The notes below the pieces were generated by a model that worked only from the letters and a program-made list of their open reading frames with translations, was not told the DNA's origin and ran no database searches. This document shows, piece by piece, positions 1 through 10,681 of a stretch of 64,000 nt of DNA; position 1 is the first letter of the stretch; every line of letters starts with the position of its first letter. The position numbers were made by a program, and so were the translations under genes. This DNA is from Trichosphaerium sp. ATCC 40318 (taxonomy: Eukaryota > Discosea > Flabellinia > Trichosidae). The stretch lies in assembly GCA_038496445.1 (NCBI GenBank), contig JALMLS010000062.1, positions 62,001 through 126,000 on the forward strand. The letters are read 5' to 3'.

Positions 1-1385
1 ACATTGTTGTCCAGCAATTGTGAACGAACGCATTCGATGACCTAGCGCTTCAGGTGTTTGGTTTAACAAAGCGAACAAGTATTTGCCGCCGTTTCCTCCT
101 CGCTTGTAAGGTCCGCAAGTGAAGTACTGAGGATTTCCAGGATCTTTAGGGTCAATAACCATCTTCAAAATTAAGACACTGTCGTAGTTCATTAACACAG
201 CGTAAGCGAACTTTCTTGTTTTTTGGCTTAACATGATTGCGTTAAGGTAATACCAGGTTTGGCCGATATCCTTAGTTTCGAATTTTCCCACTAAAGAGAT
301 GGCGTAAGCGCAAAACCAAGAAGAAGAAAGAGATAGAAATCAAACAAAAGAAGAAAAAAAGGGAAAAACGTACAGCCTTTTTTCAGTTCCCAAATCATCA
401 CAATGTGATACATTTGCACGTTATCATGTTCATCGAAATCTATCAAATTAGACGTAACAGATAGATCTGGTTTTGATATCTTAACATCAGCACCAAAGCA
501 AGTCATGACGCGAGAATGGGTGTCGTGAACTGTTAAGTATTTTAACAACTCAGGGTGATCTACAAAGTATTGTGCGATAACGTCGTTGAACTCTTTCTCG
601 CTCTTCCACTTTTTAATGAGCCTACCTGCCTTCCGTAAGAAATCCCTAGGCACCACTACCATAGCAAAAGGGAATTTAAACTTTCGACACAATTTCAATA
701 TCCTTTCACCAACTTTCTCGTGTGCTGGAGGAAAAAAAAAAATGAGTTGGTTGATTGATTAATACGAGGAATTCAAACATCGAGGGTTAAACGTACACAA
801 CTCAGAAATGCTCGTCAATGTTTTGTTTCTATCAGACCTCGATAACGCAGCATACACCATAACGAGGTAGATGTTTAAAGCCTCGAGTTTAGTGTTTTGT
901 TCAACTTTTTGACGCTTTAAGGTACTAATCTCGGTGCTCATCGCTTCAGTTGTGGTTTCCAGCTTTTCAGTCTTAGCTTCCAGCTTCTCGTTGTTGGCTT
1001 CCATCTTATCAGCCTTTCTTTTCAAGGGAGCAACTGCCGCATCGATCTTATCTTGAATGCCTACGTTATACTCGGCTATGAGCTCTTTGACGTCTTGCTT
1101 GGTATAAATCCTTAAAGCGTGCTCTCGTCGAATAGCATCCTTTTCAAGTATACGCTGTTTGGTAAAGGAATCTATAGAGGTAAAGTTAGAGGTTGAAACT
1201 TACAAGGTATCATTTTATTTGACGAAATTAAAGTGAGTGAAATTCGTACTCATTCGCTTGTTAATAGCCTCAACAAAGTCTGCTTCATGCCAGTTTTCCC
1301 TCCGCATAATCTTCCATTCGTTGGCTATGCGTCTAAGCTCTGTGATATCGAGCTTCTTCAGCTCATCTAACGTGTACTCTTCCAT
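1..1385 (-). CDS. SAP-like / coiled-coil / PD-(D/E)XK nuclease-like protein, 3' end outside window
   Basis: Multi-exon minus-strand gene running off the left edge. I chose the ATG at 1385 because the first exon opens directly into a helical SAP/HeH-like motif (DELKKLDITELRRIANEW), typically DNA-binding. Introns with GTACG-type donors lie at about 1172-1249, 720-791 and 292-371. Exon 2 is a long Lys/Glu-rich coiled coil (about 780-1100). Exon 3 carries a PD at SKPDLSV and, after a spacer, ELKK in IWELKKG, the PD-x(n)-E-x-K arrangement of restriction-type nucleases. The last visible exon (1-291) is another globular part. Family knowledge: coiled coil plus PD-(D/E)XK occurs in Crinkler-like effector/host proteins and in mobile-element proteins. 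A possible upstream exon starting MSDEEADKELP at about 1544 ends at a GTACGT donor, but I could not join it in frame. Nuclease activity is inferred only. Confidence 0.6.
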
Positions 1386-2443
1386 TTACATTAGGGGCAG
1401 TTGTAGTAGTTGTTGCTTTTTGAAATAATAAAAAAACGGACTTTGATTGACGAGTTAATGTCAGAGTTGATTGGTTGGAATCTTCTCAGAGAATAAAGTG
1501 GAATGACGTACTTGGTAACTCCTTATCAGCCTCTTCATCACTCATCTACAAGATAGCGTTAGGTTGGTCGTAAGAAAGAACTAGAAAAAGAGCGAAGGCA
1601 TGATTATACAAGTCAACAAAAAACGAGATTCACAAGTTTTGAAATCACGTGATGAAAAAATCGTATTGTAGGTAAGAATAGAGGTACTATACCAGTTGAG
1701 TAGGAAACAAGAACAGCAAAAGTTAACAAAATCGAGTCAGTTCACCGAGCGTTTTCCAAAAAAAAACAAACAATGGCCCCAATGGTAAAACTGTTGTACT
1801 GGCAAAGGCAATTTGGGTTTTGCGGGCACATTGAGCGACAAAGCTGGTTTTGAAGAAACAAAAGGTTTTCTGAAGTGATAAACGTTTAGCGTTACTAACG
1901 TTCAAAATACTAATACACGCACGTACTGGAGTTTAATTCTGTTCCTTTAATGCAGGAAATGACGTGCTAGAGTTTATTGCTATTACAATTTAAAAACGCA
2001 CTCACTAGGCGTAGTTAAATTCAGTCTACACACAGTGAGCATATTGTAATAATATAACAACAAAAGCCTAAAAACACTCTATTTGTACCTAATACCATAA
2101 TATTAAATAAGTTTTAGGCGTAGTAGACGCTGCCAAGGTTTGTAATCATCAACAACGGATAACAGCCAAATTGTACGGCTGTAGGTGCCTGACTTAACGT
2201 CTTTCTGGCGGCAGCCAATTTACGCATAGGCCATGTAGAGGCCGCGCATTTCGATTCTTTAGTCACGTGTACCATTACTCAAGATAACCTGTATAGTTCC
2301 ACCAAATCGCACGTTTGTAAGTAGGAAAGTCATTTTTTGACAGGGAGGTTAATTGGGTAGCGTGTCGATTTTCTACATTTTTTACTGTGGGAGACTAAAC
2401 AAGAAATGCACATATTTGTTTACAAACTAAACTCATAAACAAC
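1386..2443. other. Intergenic region, no convincing gene
   Basis: About 1.06 kb. It holds one isolated exon-like piece on the minus strand (about 1511-1544, MSDEEADKELP followed by a GTACGT donor), one TCACGTGA palindrome near 1645, and AT-rich sequence. Short ORFs such as 1723-1905 have low-complexity, uncharacteristic translations. I see no RNA gene. Confidence 0.5.
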
Positions 2444-2629
2444 ATGGGCATATACAACACAATTATGGTCTTTTGGAAGCGACACTTTAATGATTTGATG
2501 GCCGTAAGCTTATTTTTGGGCAGCATTTATGGCTTTCAGGCTTTGGCAACTGGTTTCCTTGGTGGTATACTATTACAACCTGCTGAAACACCTTCATTAG
2601 TATCACAAGATGGTGGTATGCCAATGTAA
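2444..2629 (+). CDS. Possible small membrane protein, 61 aa
   Basis: A short intact ORF. The peptide begins MGIYNTIMVFWKRHF and has one hydrophobic stretch at about residues 18-45, with Gly-rich turns, then a polar tail ending DGGMPM. The sequence before the ATG is A-rich (aaacaac), as at other starts in this window. I do not recognise the family; the size and single membrane span would suit a small organelle or ER membrane subunit. It has no intron and no neighbour that explains it. It could be a chance ORF, because an overlapping minus-strand ORF of similar length is also open. Confidence 0.35.
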   Translation: MGIYNTIMVFWKRHFNDLMAVSLFLGSIYGFQALATGFLGGILLQPAETPSLVSQDGGMPM

Positions 2630-2926
2630 GCGTAGCTACGCATACAGCAGCGCATGAAACAAAAAAGAACAAAAAGAACATTTACGGCCTTTTTTCCGCA
2701 CAATACTCTCGCCGTTCACGCGGTTTCGTACAATAAACACCGCAATGCATATAGTTAAGCATTTTATTGAAAAAAAGATAGTATGTTATCTAATTACATT
2801 CTCATTGTGATAAACCAGTACGTCTTTCTTTTAATAATATTATGATACAATGTACAAAAAAAAAAAGACGCGTAGAGCTGAGTTGTGTCTCCTTTTTTTC
2901 GATTGTTTTTTTTGTTGTCTTTTTTT

Positions 2927-4051
2927 TCAGTTGACAACAAGAACATTTGGCTTTCTACCTACAAGAACGTTCTGACCCAATAGAATCTTTACCATCAGGA
3001 TAGCTACCAATATAACAACAGCGTATGTTCCAGCAAGAGCACCAATACATGTACCTCCTGCTTGATTCAAGAGACTCTAAAGAAAAACAAAATTTCAGAA
3101 AAAGAAAAAAAGAAGGGCATAACGAAATATTTTTTTACACCGCTAGGATGAGGCTTAAAACTACTCGGAACATGTTTAAAAGGGTTTCTAAAACGGTTTG
3201 AGAATGAATACGTACAAGATAAGACACAACTAAATGAACTACAGGCGCAACTGCGATTTTCCATGAAGGATGCTTGTATGCTTCAAATGAGATGACATTA
3301 AGCATAATATGAAGAGCGACCATAGCTGATTGCATCAACGCTAATAATGAGTGTAAACTAGTTTGTTCTGGTTGTGAAATTCGACCAAAAAAAAAAAATT
3401 GAAAAAAACGCACCTCCTACATGAAAATAGGAAAGCTGAGGACATGCAGGCGTTGGGAAGTCACCTTGGCCTGCACTTGCCCACATTAGAGAGGTGTAGA
3501 GAATCAACGAAGATGACACGGCAAAACCCCAACCAACAGCTAAACACATTTTTAGCAAAGTTTCACGAACGTTGCAAGGAGGCTTTGGTGTTTATTTACG
3601 CCATAACCGAAATAAACCACGAAATAGCACCGGTTCGTACCTAAAGCGCTGAGAAAGTCAGCTGGTTTAGTTCTATCGCCCATCTGAGCCACTTTAGCGT
3701 AAGCGCGGCTGTTATTTTAGCTTAGTAGTGTGATTGGTATTGGTGAGGTACCTGTAGAGTTGCCAAAAGCCATAACGCATCAATTCTTGCATTACAACGC
3801 CAACACCAATTATAAATGGATAAACATGACGCAAAGGTGGTACTGCTGCCCATATCATACTCGTGAGTAACGCAGACAGCATCCAGAAAAACATGCTGTC
3901 GAAATAATTAAATTATGCAATAGTTAACCGTAACTAACCTTCCAATAGCTAATATAGTGAGTTGAGCTGAGCCAGCGATCACAAGAAGAAAAAGTGCTGT
4001 CGCAGGACCATAAGTAATAAATACACTACTCACAAACACAACGTAGGACAT
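2927..4051 (-). CDS. APH1: Gamma-secretase subunit APH-1
   Basis: Multi-pass membrane scaffold of the gamma-secretase (presenilin) complex, acting in endomembranes in intramembrane proteolysis. The start at 4051 gives MSYVVFVSSVFITYGPATA, the family's N-terminal GPA-containing first helix. Following exons give MFFWMLSALLTSMIW and a VMQELMRYGFWQLYRYL segment (the family's QE-R-G-LL helix), then VGWGFAVSSS (GxxxG-like helix) and CPQLSYF. The last part includes ALHIMLNV and VVHLVVSYLSLLNQAGG, carrying the two conserved membrane histidines, and ends at 2927. At least five exons are separated by short GT-AG introns, for example about 3077-3215. Topology and length fit the usual seven-helix APH-1. 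The 3' neighbour on the same strand is bystin; no functional link is expected. Confidence 0.88.
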
Positions 4052-4144
4052 TTTTTCAAGTGTTTGGCACTTTAATAATTTAATTAAACAACAAACAAAG
4101 TCACAAGTAGTCCTTTCAGAAAAAAAATCGTAGAGGCTTTAAAA

Positions 4145-6200
4145 TCAAGTTTCCATGGCGTCTAACGTATACCAAAGTAAGTATTCGATCGAACAATAAC
4201 AGGACTACAAAAAAATAACGCACCTGGACCGCCGTGTAGCGTTTCGTCTTTTGCCAGTTCTCTACGCACAACTGCTGAGATACCGTGGTGACGGTGATAA
4301 CGTGTAAGCTAGAGAAAATGGTAAGGAATTTTGGTTCTTGTAGAATAACTTACTTTTACAAGAGCTTCTCTTTGTGTATCTGTAATTTGATTTTTATAGC
4401 GTCCAGCGAATGCAAGCAATGACTGATGCCACATGACAGGCAATTGACGGTCTTCGCTCATAAAAGACATGAAATGATTTACAAGAGAATCAAGCACGCT
4501 GTATGGTAAATGGTAACCTTTGCTAACCAATACTCTATATAACACGTCAACGTAAAGTAGTTTTGTAAATCCTTAAAGTTTTCCAAAAACTTTTGGCTAC
4601 GCGTACCTTATGAATAGTGAATTAGCGCCACTGTACTCTAACTGACTTATTTTTACCAAAGCGACTGCGCTGTGAATAGCTGGTATGCGTACTTTACGCA
4701 AAACACTAGCTAAAAGTACTTGTTAATAAACCAGGTTTTATCAGTAGCGTTGCATCGTACCAATGATTTTAGCTTCTGTAAAGGTACAATCACCTGATTC
4801 GCATAACGGCAGAATAAAACCTTTGTAGAAAGGACCTGCTTTAGTGCAGCACTTCTTAAGAGCACGATAGAGACTGAATTTTAGTTTTTTGTATTTCTTG
4901 ATTGCTTCACGAATTCGTGGCAACAACACGAAGCCATTGAATCTACGATATTAATCAGTACATTTGTTTTTATTGTTATGTAGAGCGAGATTTGTAAAGC
5001 TATACTATTTACGTACTGTGTAATTTGGAAGTCTTTGGCACAACCTGTAAAGATTTTGACAGCCTAAGTTAAGAACTTAATTTTTTTGGTCACAAAAACA
5101 ACAAATAAGTTCGTTCAACAAACGCACCGAGTAAACAGCATGATCGGACCATTTTTCTGGTTCTGTTAAAAATAATAGTTCCTATTTACGTAAGAAAGTC
5201 AGTAAAACAGTTTATACTCATCTACAAATCTGTCATGAAAACCGTACCTCCCAATTAGAAAGTTGAGGTAAAATTTGAAAAGGCTTTGACAACTTTCCGT
5301 GTGTGAACCGTTGCATGATTTTACCTATTCTAAATAGAACGTCTTAGTATTCTTTATGATTATGTGAGTTTCGTACTGTTTGTATACATGTATAACCTTT
5401 GGTGGTAGGCTTGATGGAATCTCTAAAAGAAGGCGTTTAGGAATGTGTTACGCTTTTTTCATTAACACATTGTAAGCTTGCAATGTGTCAAAATGACTTG
5501 AAGATTGTGTATTAACTTACCACCATCGTCACCAGTAGGTACTAATGTACTATTCTCGAATTGATCAATTTTAGATAGAATTAGCTCTTTTAGATCAAGT
5601 TGCTTCTTTTGTGTTGTAGGCATGAACATTTCTAGTGCGCGAGCATCTTCAGGGTCCAAATCCTACGCGTGTGAGGTTCTAATTATTGTTTGATGTGTTT
5701 TACTTCAATGTCTCCTTGAAAATATTCTCCAACTTGCGATTCTGTCTCAGATTCGTAGTCTGACGCATCCTCGTCGTATACGTTTGGTAGTTTAGGTACA
5801 GCAAATTCTCGTTCGCTACAGTTCAATTAATACGCCTTTGGTTGATTGCATACAATTCTATCTGTGCGTAGAATGGTACAACGCGCGTTGAGAAGAAAAT
5901 ATGAAATAACATAGAAACGTACTTTTGGTTCTCTTGTTCGAAATTCACTTGTTCTTGTTGCTCTGCAGCTTGTGTGAAGAGTTTTTTGCTTATTTTAGGC
6001 GGAATAACCTAATATTGGTCAATACGCGCTATATCATAGGTAATGCTTACAACTTGCTCGTTTTCAAACTCATTATTACGTTTAGGCCTACGTTCAGCTT
6101 TTCTTTTGGCACGTTGCTCCACAGGGTTCGCTGTCAAGTCAAATCCCAAAGGATTGTGTCTATTACTTTTATTTCTATTTCGTGGAGCTTTGTAGGACAT
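4145..6200 (-). CDS. BYSL: Bystin (Enp1), 40S ribosome biogenesis factor
   Basis: Nucleolar/cytoplasmic factor needed for 18S rRNA processing and pre-40S export. The start at 6200 gives MSYKAPRNRNKSNRHNPLG, the basic N-terminal tail; an in-frame ATG at 6218 would add six residues. Exon 2 reads VIPPKISKKLFTQAAEQQEQ, the family's Ser-Lys-Ile plus EQQ segment. Later exons carry DPEDARALEMFMP, the helix GPFYKGFILPLCESGDCTF, then an ALVKISQLEYSGANS-type block near 4600-4690. These are followed by VMWHQSLLAFAGRYKNQIT and a C-terminal LTRYHRHHGISAVVRREL. The final intron (about 4166-4224) leads to a tiny last exon ending MET. About ten short introns interrupt the gene. All landmark motifs are present, so the gene looks intact. 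Confidence 0.9.
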
Positions 6201-6299
6201 TTGTGATGTACAAATCAAAGTATTGTGATGAAAACTCAGAATTTTTAACTCAAAAAAATGGAACCAAAAATGTCAACTGTTGGGATTACAGTACAATAA

Positions 6300-7014
6300 T
6301 TACTTTTTGCGGTCGTGGGAATCAAAAATTAGTGTGACTGGGCCATCATTTACGAGCTCTACTTCCATCATTGCACCAAATTCTCCTTCTAATAAAGTGT
6401 CAAAATTGACAGGAAATGGAGCCTCAAAGATGTACCTGCTACTTTTTCCTCTTTGTGTCCTTTTTTCACAAGTGCTACGAGGTCATCAAAGTACTTCTTA
6501 GCATCTGTAGGGTTCATTGATCTATGAAAGTCTGGTTTATTACCTAGGGTATGTAAGAAGCTATTGTACGCGTAGGAGAAGTTATTTCTGATGTTATAAG
6601 TGATTTTACCTTTCATAATGCCATGAAGTGTAAATTGGCTGACGAGCAATACTGAATCGTTCAATTAGTCGACTAGCGAAACATTTGGTGGTATACCGTC
6701 GTAATCCATGTGCAGTACACTTTTATCCCAAGCTTTACCTTGTTCATTTGGCCATAAGCGCGTGTTTAGTATCTTTCTAGCACTATTGGAGGTACTTTAG
6801 TTATAGTTGGTAGTGTCTTCGAACTACATACAGATATTCGGCGTCAGCTGGTGTGTCTTCGCGGCATATACCAACTAGAACCTACTCGTTCGGTAAAAGG
6901 TTGAATAGATCACTACTAGCTCCGTACAACTACCCCTCGCTCTATTTTGGCAATCTTCTTCCCTTTTACAGTAACCGACGCATTTGTAACGCGTTGTAGA
7001 ATGCCGCGCACCAT
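6300..7014 (-). CDS. DTD1: D-aminoacyl-tRNA deacylase (D-Tyr-tRNA deacylase)
   Basis: Cytosolic proofreading enzyme that hydrolyses D-aminoacyl-tRNA and Gly-tRNA(Ala). The start at 7014 yields [20 protein letters not shown], the canonical N-terminus; the open frame runs further upstream but nothing before this Met matches the family. After an intron the chain continues [17 protein letters not shown], then [18 protein letters not shown]. Next come [14 protein letters not shown] (SQFTL active-site motif), [20 protein letters not shown] and a last exon with [20 protein letters not shown], containing the invariant Gly-Pro of the cross-subunit motif. It stops at 6300. All catalytic landmarks are present over four or five exons. 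It is head to head with the plus-strand gene at 7314, about 300 bp apart. Confidence 0.92.
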
Positions 7015-7313
7015 TTTGGTCCCTGCATTGACATACAGTGACTTTAGCGGTCTGCCATAGAGCAAAACACTAGCGCCGAGGACGCTGCGCTGTACGTCAT
7101 AGTAGCGCGTGTTATTTATTTCCTTTTTTATCGTGTTATCACGGTAATACAAGGTATCGGCACTTGAAGGTACGGTGTACAACGTAGCAGAAGTTCTGTC
7201 AATTTGTCCTTTTTTGTAATTTTCAAAAGTTATTTGAGCTTCTATTGACACAAGCGTTTTGTAACAGTGCTGACTATGATAATAGCGAACAAAAAGAGTA
7301 CACCACAAACGAA

Positions 7314-8141
7314 ATGGCTGAAAAACCAGATAAAGAGAATGACACGCCTGAAAATACCTCAACCGCACCTAATAAAGACGTGTTGTTGATTGTTCAAAAA
7401 GAAATGATAGCCCAACTGGAGGTTGACGGCTACTTGAACCCTGGGCAAGCTTTGGCGGTATGGAACCGACTCTTAGATACTGCCATGGTATTAACAGACA
7501 CTGGAACAACCGATTTTGATGAAGCAGCAAGTCAGCTTCCAATAGCAACAAATCCTGAACTAGACGATGTAGCTGAAGCTTTCAATACATGGTTAAAGTC
7601 ATTTCAAACGTATGTCTATGAACGTGACTTAATTCATGAAGAGGACGATGGCACGCTACGTGCGCTCTTCGAGAAATTCTTACAAAGCGTTAAACTCTAC
7701 AAAAACGAAACAGTGTTCCAGGGAAGACGCTCTATGACAGAGCGTCAATGGGGCGTTACTTACAACGAGAAAGAAGGCGATGAACCAATTACTTGCGTAC
7801 TAACATTCAGAACTCACCATGAGGCGGATACTGATGAGACGTATAGCGCTGGCTTGTATATTGGTAACCTAAACGTCTTTTACTTCCCCGACACATCCAA
7901 TTTCCTCTCAGAGAACATAAACACTGAAGGAGTAATGGCGTTGCACGCGCACTACAAAACATCTGTTTTTTCAAAACTTAAGAAACCAAACTTTGATGCC
8001 TTCTTTGAGGGGTATATAATGGAACTAGGTTGTGCTTGCATAGAAGAGGACTTTACCTCTTTGTTCGCAGAGGCCATTAAGCCATTGTTAGATGATATCA
8101 TCTCCAAGGGTGCAACAGATAAAATGGATTGTACTAAATAA
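7314..8141 (+). CDS. Hypothetical intronless protein, 275 aa
   Basis: A single long uninterrupted ORF. I use the ATG at 7314 (MAEKPDKENDTPENT); the frame also allows one 23 codons earlier at 7245, but that stretch lies in the promoter region shared with the divergent deacylase gene. The first 25 residues are acidic and disordered. The rest is a soluble alpha/beta-looking domain with VWNRLLDTAMVL, RRSMTERQWGVTYNEKEGD and the strand-rich ITCVLTFRTHHEADTD segment, then a helical end. There is no signal peptide or membrane span. I do not recognise a family. Being intronless stands out beside its intron-rich neighbours. Confidence 0.7.
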   Translation: MAEKPDKENDTPENTSTAPNKDVLLIVQKEMIAQLEVDGYLNPGQALAVWNRLLDTAMVLTDTGTTDFDEAASQLPIATNPELDDVAEAFNTWLKSFQTYVYERDLIHEEDDGTLRALFEKFLQSVKLYKNETVFQGRRSMTERQWGVTYNEKEGDEPITCVLTFRTHHEADTDETYSAGLYIGNLNVFYFPDTSNFLSENINTEGVMALHAHYKTSVFSKLKKPNFDAFFEGYIMELGCACIEEDFTSLFAEAIKPLLDDIISKGATDKMDCTK

Positions 8142-8299
8142 AGGGACGATTTTTGTAAGAAGTTCGCACTTTCAAAAAAATTCTAGGACACCTCAAAAAC
8201 GTTATTTATGTCCAATTTTTGAGTATACTTCAGAACACATATGTGTTTATAATATATATTAACCAGAACTTGCTGGTAATTAATAGTGTGCTTCAATCA

Positions 8300-9770
8300 A
8301 CTATTTCATTGAAACTAAAACTGAGTTATTTCTGCTTGGGATCATATTCTTATCCTCTAACACCACCATGTTTTGCAGGTAACTCTTTTACATCATGATG
8401 AGTAAGGATTACATTATTTCGTTTAATCTATTTTTTATCACTTTCAGTGTCCCACATAAAGCTATCGTCACCTGTCTCTAGACCGGATTGTTGTCAATTG
8501 GTCGTTCTTTTGAACAATCATTCCAATCCACAAAAACCTTTTTCAAATCTTTCCTTTTGGCCGCAGGTGCTCAATAAATCATGGTGTACGTATGCACAGT
8601 TATAGCGTATTTGATAATTTTGGTATCAAAATACAGAGGTTTCTTTTTCAAAGAAGTTGATGAACTTATTAGTTACATGAAAATGTCAAAAAACTCACTC
8701 TTGCTTGGGTACTTTATTGCATCAGAATGCCACAAAGGTTGATGTAGTTATTTTTTACCACTATAGGAGTTTTAGAGACAGAACTTGGTTTTCGAATGGA
8801 GATACTTCAGGATTTACCAAAAACAGGTTCATTGAAACTGTGTCACTACACTCCGTCAACTATTGCTATAAATTACACTGTGTAATACCACACATATTGA
8901 CTATCACTATGAAAAGTGTGGGATGGTCAATTAGCTCTTGAGGTATTTAATTCCAAAAATCGCTTATTGTCCACTAGTACAGAATATTGGAATTTATCAA
9001 TTACACAAGGCTCGACAAGCTTAAAACTAATCTCAATACATGAAAAATAGCATTAGGTGACACTTCTGTAATTTAAACACTTGTCAAAGCTTGTGTAATT
9101 GTTAATTTTGGGAACTCGCTTTTTTTTTCATTCTGTACCCTGAAAACTAACGTTTTCAGCGTTTCCTGTGCGATGAACGTCATTTGCAGGTACTTTATAG
9201 AAACGCCCTCGTATTTTGGTAGCATACGCTCTGTTTTTGCCAATAACCCGTGAATTGCATTTCAAGCACCTTATATGGTGACACAACTCTTGAATCATCT
9301 GTTTGCGTGCATTGAAGCTCAGTTGGTGCTTTTTTAGTTAAGTCAAAACAAAAACCACAAAAAAACTCGTAAAATAGTAAATAATTTATTTTACACTTAG
9401 ATCTTAACAATGGAGCCAGCCATTCTAGGAGTACCTTCACATACGCAAAATCATTAATATGAGAGGTGTGAACTGCATACAAAAATCGTCCCAACAGCAT
9501 CAAGGATGGAATTTTTGTATAATTGTATTCCTCAGTGATGGCTGCATAGTCCTTTAGACTATAGTTATTTCATAATAAAACAAGAATTACGCAATCACGT
9601 TGTTTGGTGGATAAGGAAGTCCTCTCAATAATCCGCGTCAATTCCACCCAGTGGATTGAAAGCTGAGAGATAGCGTTCTCTGCCAATCTTGTATTTTGTT
9701 TGTGAATAGACTACCAGAAAGTAAAATCATTTGTTCACTTCTCGCAAACGGTTAACGAGCTCTATTCGTC
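8300..9770 (-). pseudogene. Decayed minus-strand protein gene
   Basis: Read on the minus strand, this stretch gives a series of protein-like segments broken by in-frame stops and frame shifts. Examples: LKDYAAITEEYNYTKIPSLM continuing into a helical segment (about 9400-9560), DKFQYSVLVDNKRFLEL (about 8960), KKPLYFDTKIIKYAITVHTY (about 8620), DLKKVFVDWNDCSKERPIDN (about 8520) and DDSFMWDTESDKK then LTHHDVKELPAKHGG (about 8380-8470). The stops do not sit at plausible splice sites, so I read this as one decayed coding region, possibly of a transposable element. I could not assign the family. No terminal inverted repeats were found by eye. Confidence 0.45.
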
Positions 9771-9921
9771 TATTTAATGTTCTTCAACCTTGTCCTTAGA
9801 GTTGCAAACAATATTAATTAGTGACCAAATTCTGCTCAAGCTGTTTAAACTGACCGTTATTAAGTCATAAGTATTTTTTCGTGGACATTTTTTCAAACAG
9901 TTCAATAATACTTCAAACGCA

Positions 9922-10236
9922 ATGACAGACGCAAACAATGTTGAAACTACTGTAAAGAAGCTCCTAGAAGCATGGGCAAAACACTGCGAGACCGTTAAGA
10001 TGATGTCAAGAGCTACAGTTCGTACAAACCATGAAACGTTCAAAAAAATGGTAGAGATCGGTAAACCTGCTCTACCGACTATATTCAAGTCGTATGAGCA
10101 AGACGAACACAGTTTGCTCTATTTCTTCCTTCTAGAAGCAATAATAGCCGGAGATATATATGAGGATGTCCCAGGCGTACGACAACAGAATAAACAAGAT
10201 TGGCTAGCCTATGCAAGGGAAAATGGGTATTTGTAA
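9922..10236 (+). CDS. Small protein resembling an uncharacterised bacterial family, 104 aa
   Basis: Short intact intronless ORF with an ATG in good context. The layout is an N-terminal helix with VKKLLEAWAKHCETVKMMSR, then HETFKKMVEIGKPALPTIFK, a hydrophobic LLYFFLLEAIIAGD helix and a C-terminal DWLAYARENGYL. From memory, this order (H..Y/F..I..MG...LP.IL, ALE.I.G, then W..WG.E.GY at the extreme C-terminus) is that of a widespread bacterial family of unknown function. I could not check this by search. It is cytosolic, with no signal peptide. Lack of introns and the bacterial resemblance make horizontal acquisition possible. Confidence 0.6.
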   Translation: MTDANNVETTVKKLLEAWAKHCETVKMMSRATVRTNHETFKKMVEIGKPALPTIFKSYEQDEHSLLYFFLLEAIIAGDIYEDVPGVRQQNKQDWLAYARENGYL

Positions 10237-10681
10237 AGTTACACAGAATGTAAAAAATAAACGACAAAAATAGAAAAAAAAACCACAAAGACATTTACTA
10301 CGAGTAATGAAATTCTTTCGCTCAAAAATTGTCAGTAGATTGTTGTAGCCAAGAAGCCATTCTCCATACGTATTATACTAGAGTAAGGCTCTTGACAATT
10401 AATTGTCGGCACGTGTAAAAAACTTGTGAACAGAAACAAACAAAAAACACTTTATTTACACTTATGGAGTTTGACGAAATAAAGTGGATGGTTGTGAGTA
10501 TGAACGCTATCCGTTGATATGTCCCATGGGAATAGTTATTGTGATTATAAGAGCAGAAAGTCATGTGCTCGATACTGATCGGAGATGGCATTGGAAAAGG
10601 AGATTACTGTAAAAAAAGTACATTATTTCAACACAAAAAACTTTAGCTATTTTATTATTATTTTTCTACACTATTTTAGCC
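10237..10681. other. Intergenic region, no gene seen
   Basis: About 445 bp of AT-rich sequence between convergent genes. It should hold the 3' ends of both transcripts (AATAAA-like sequence near 10255 on the plus strand). No RNA gene or repeat is recognised. Confidence 0.5.

Noticed and set aside
1723-1905. Minus-strand 60-aa ORF
   Set aside because: Phe/Cys-rich low-information translation in an AT-rich gap, with no splice context or homology that I recognise.
9774-10088. Minus-strand ORF of 104 aa
   Set aside because: It overlaps the start of the better-supported plus-strand gene at 9922 and has no family resemblance.
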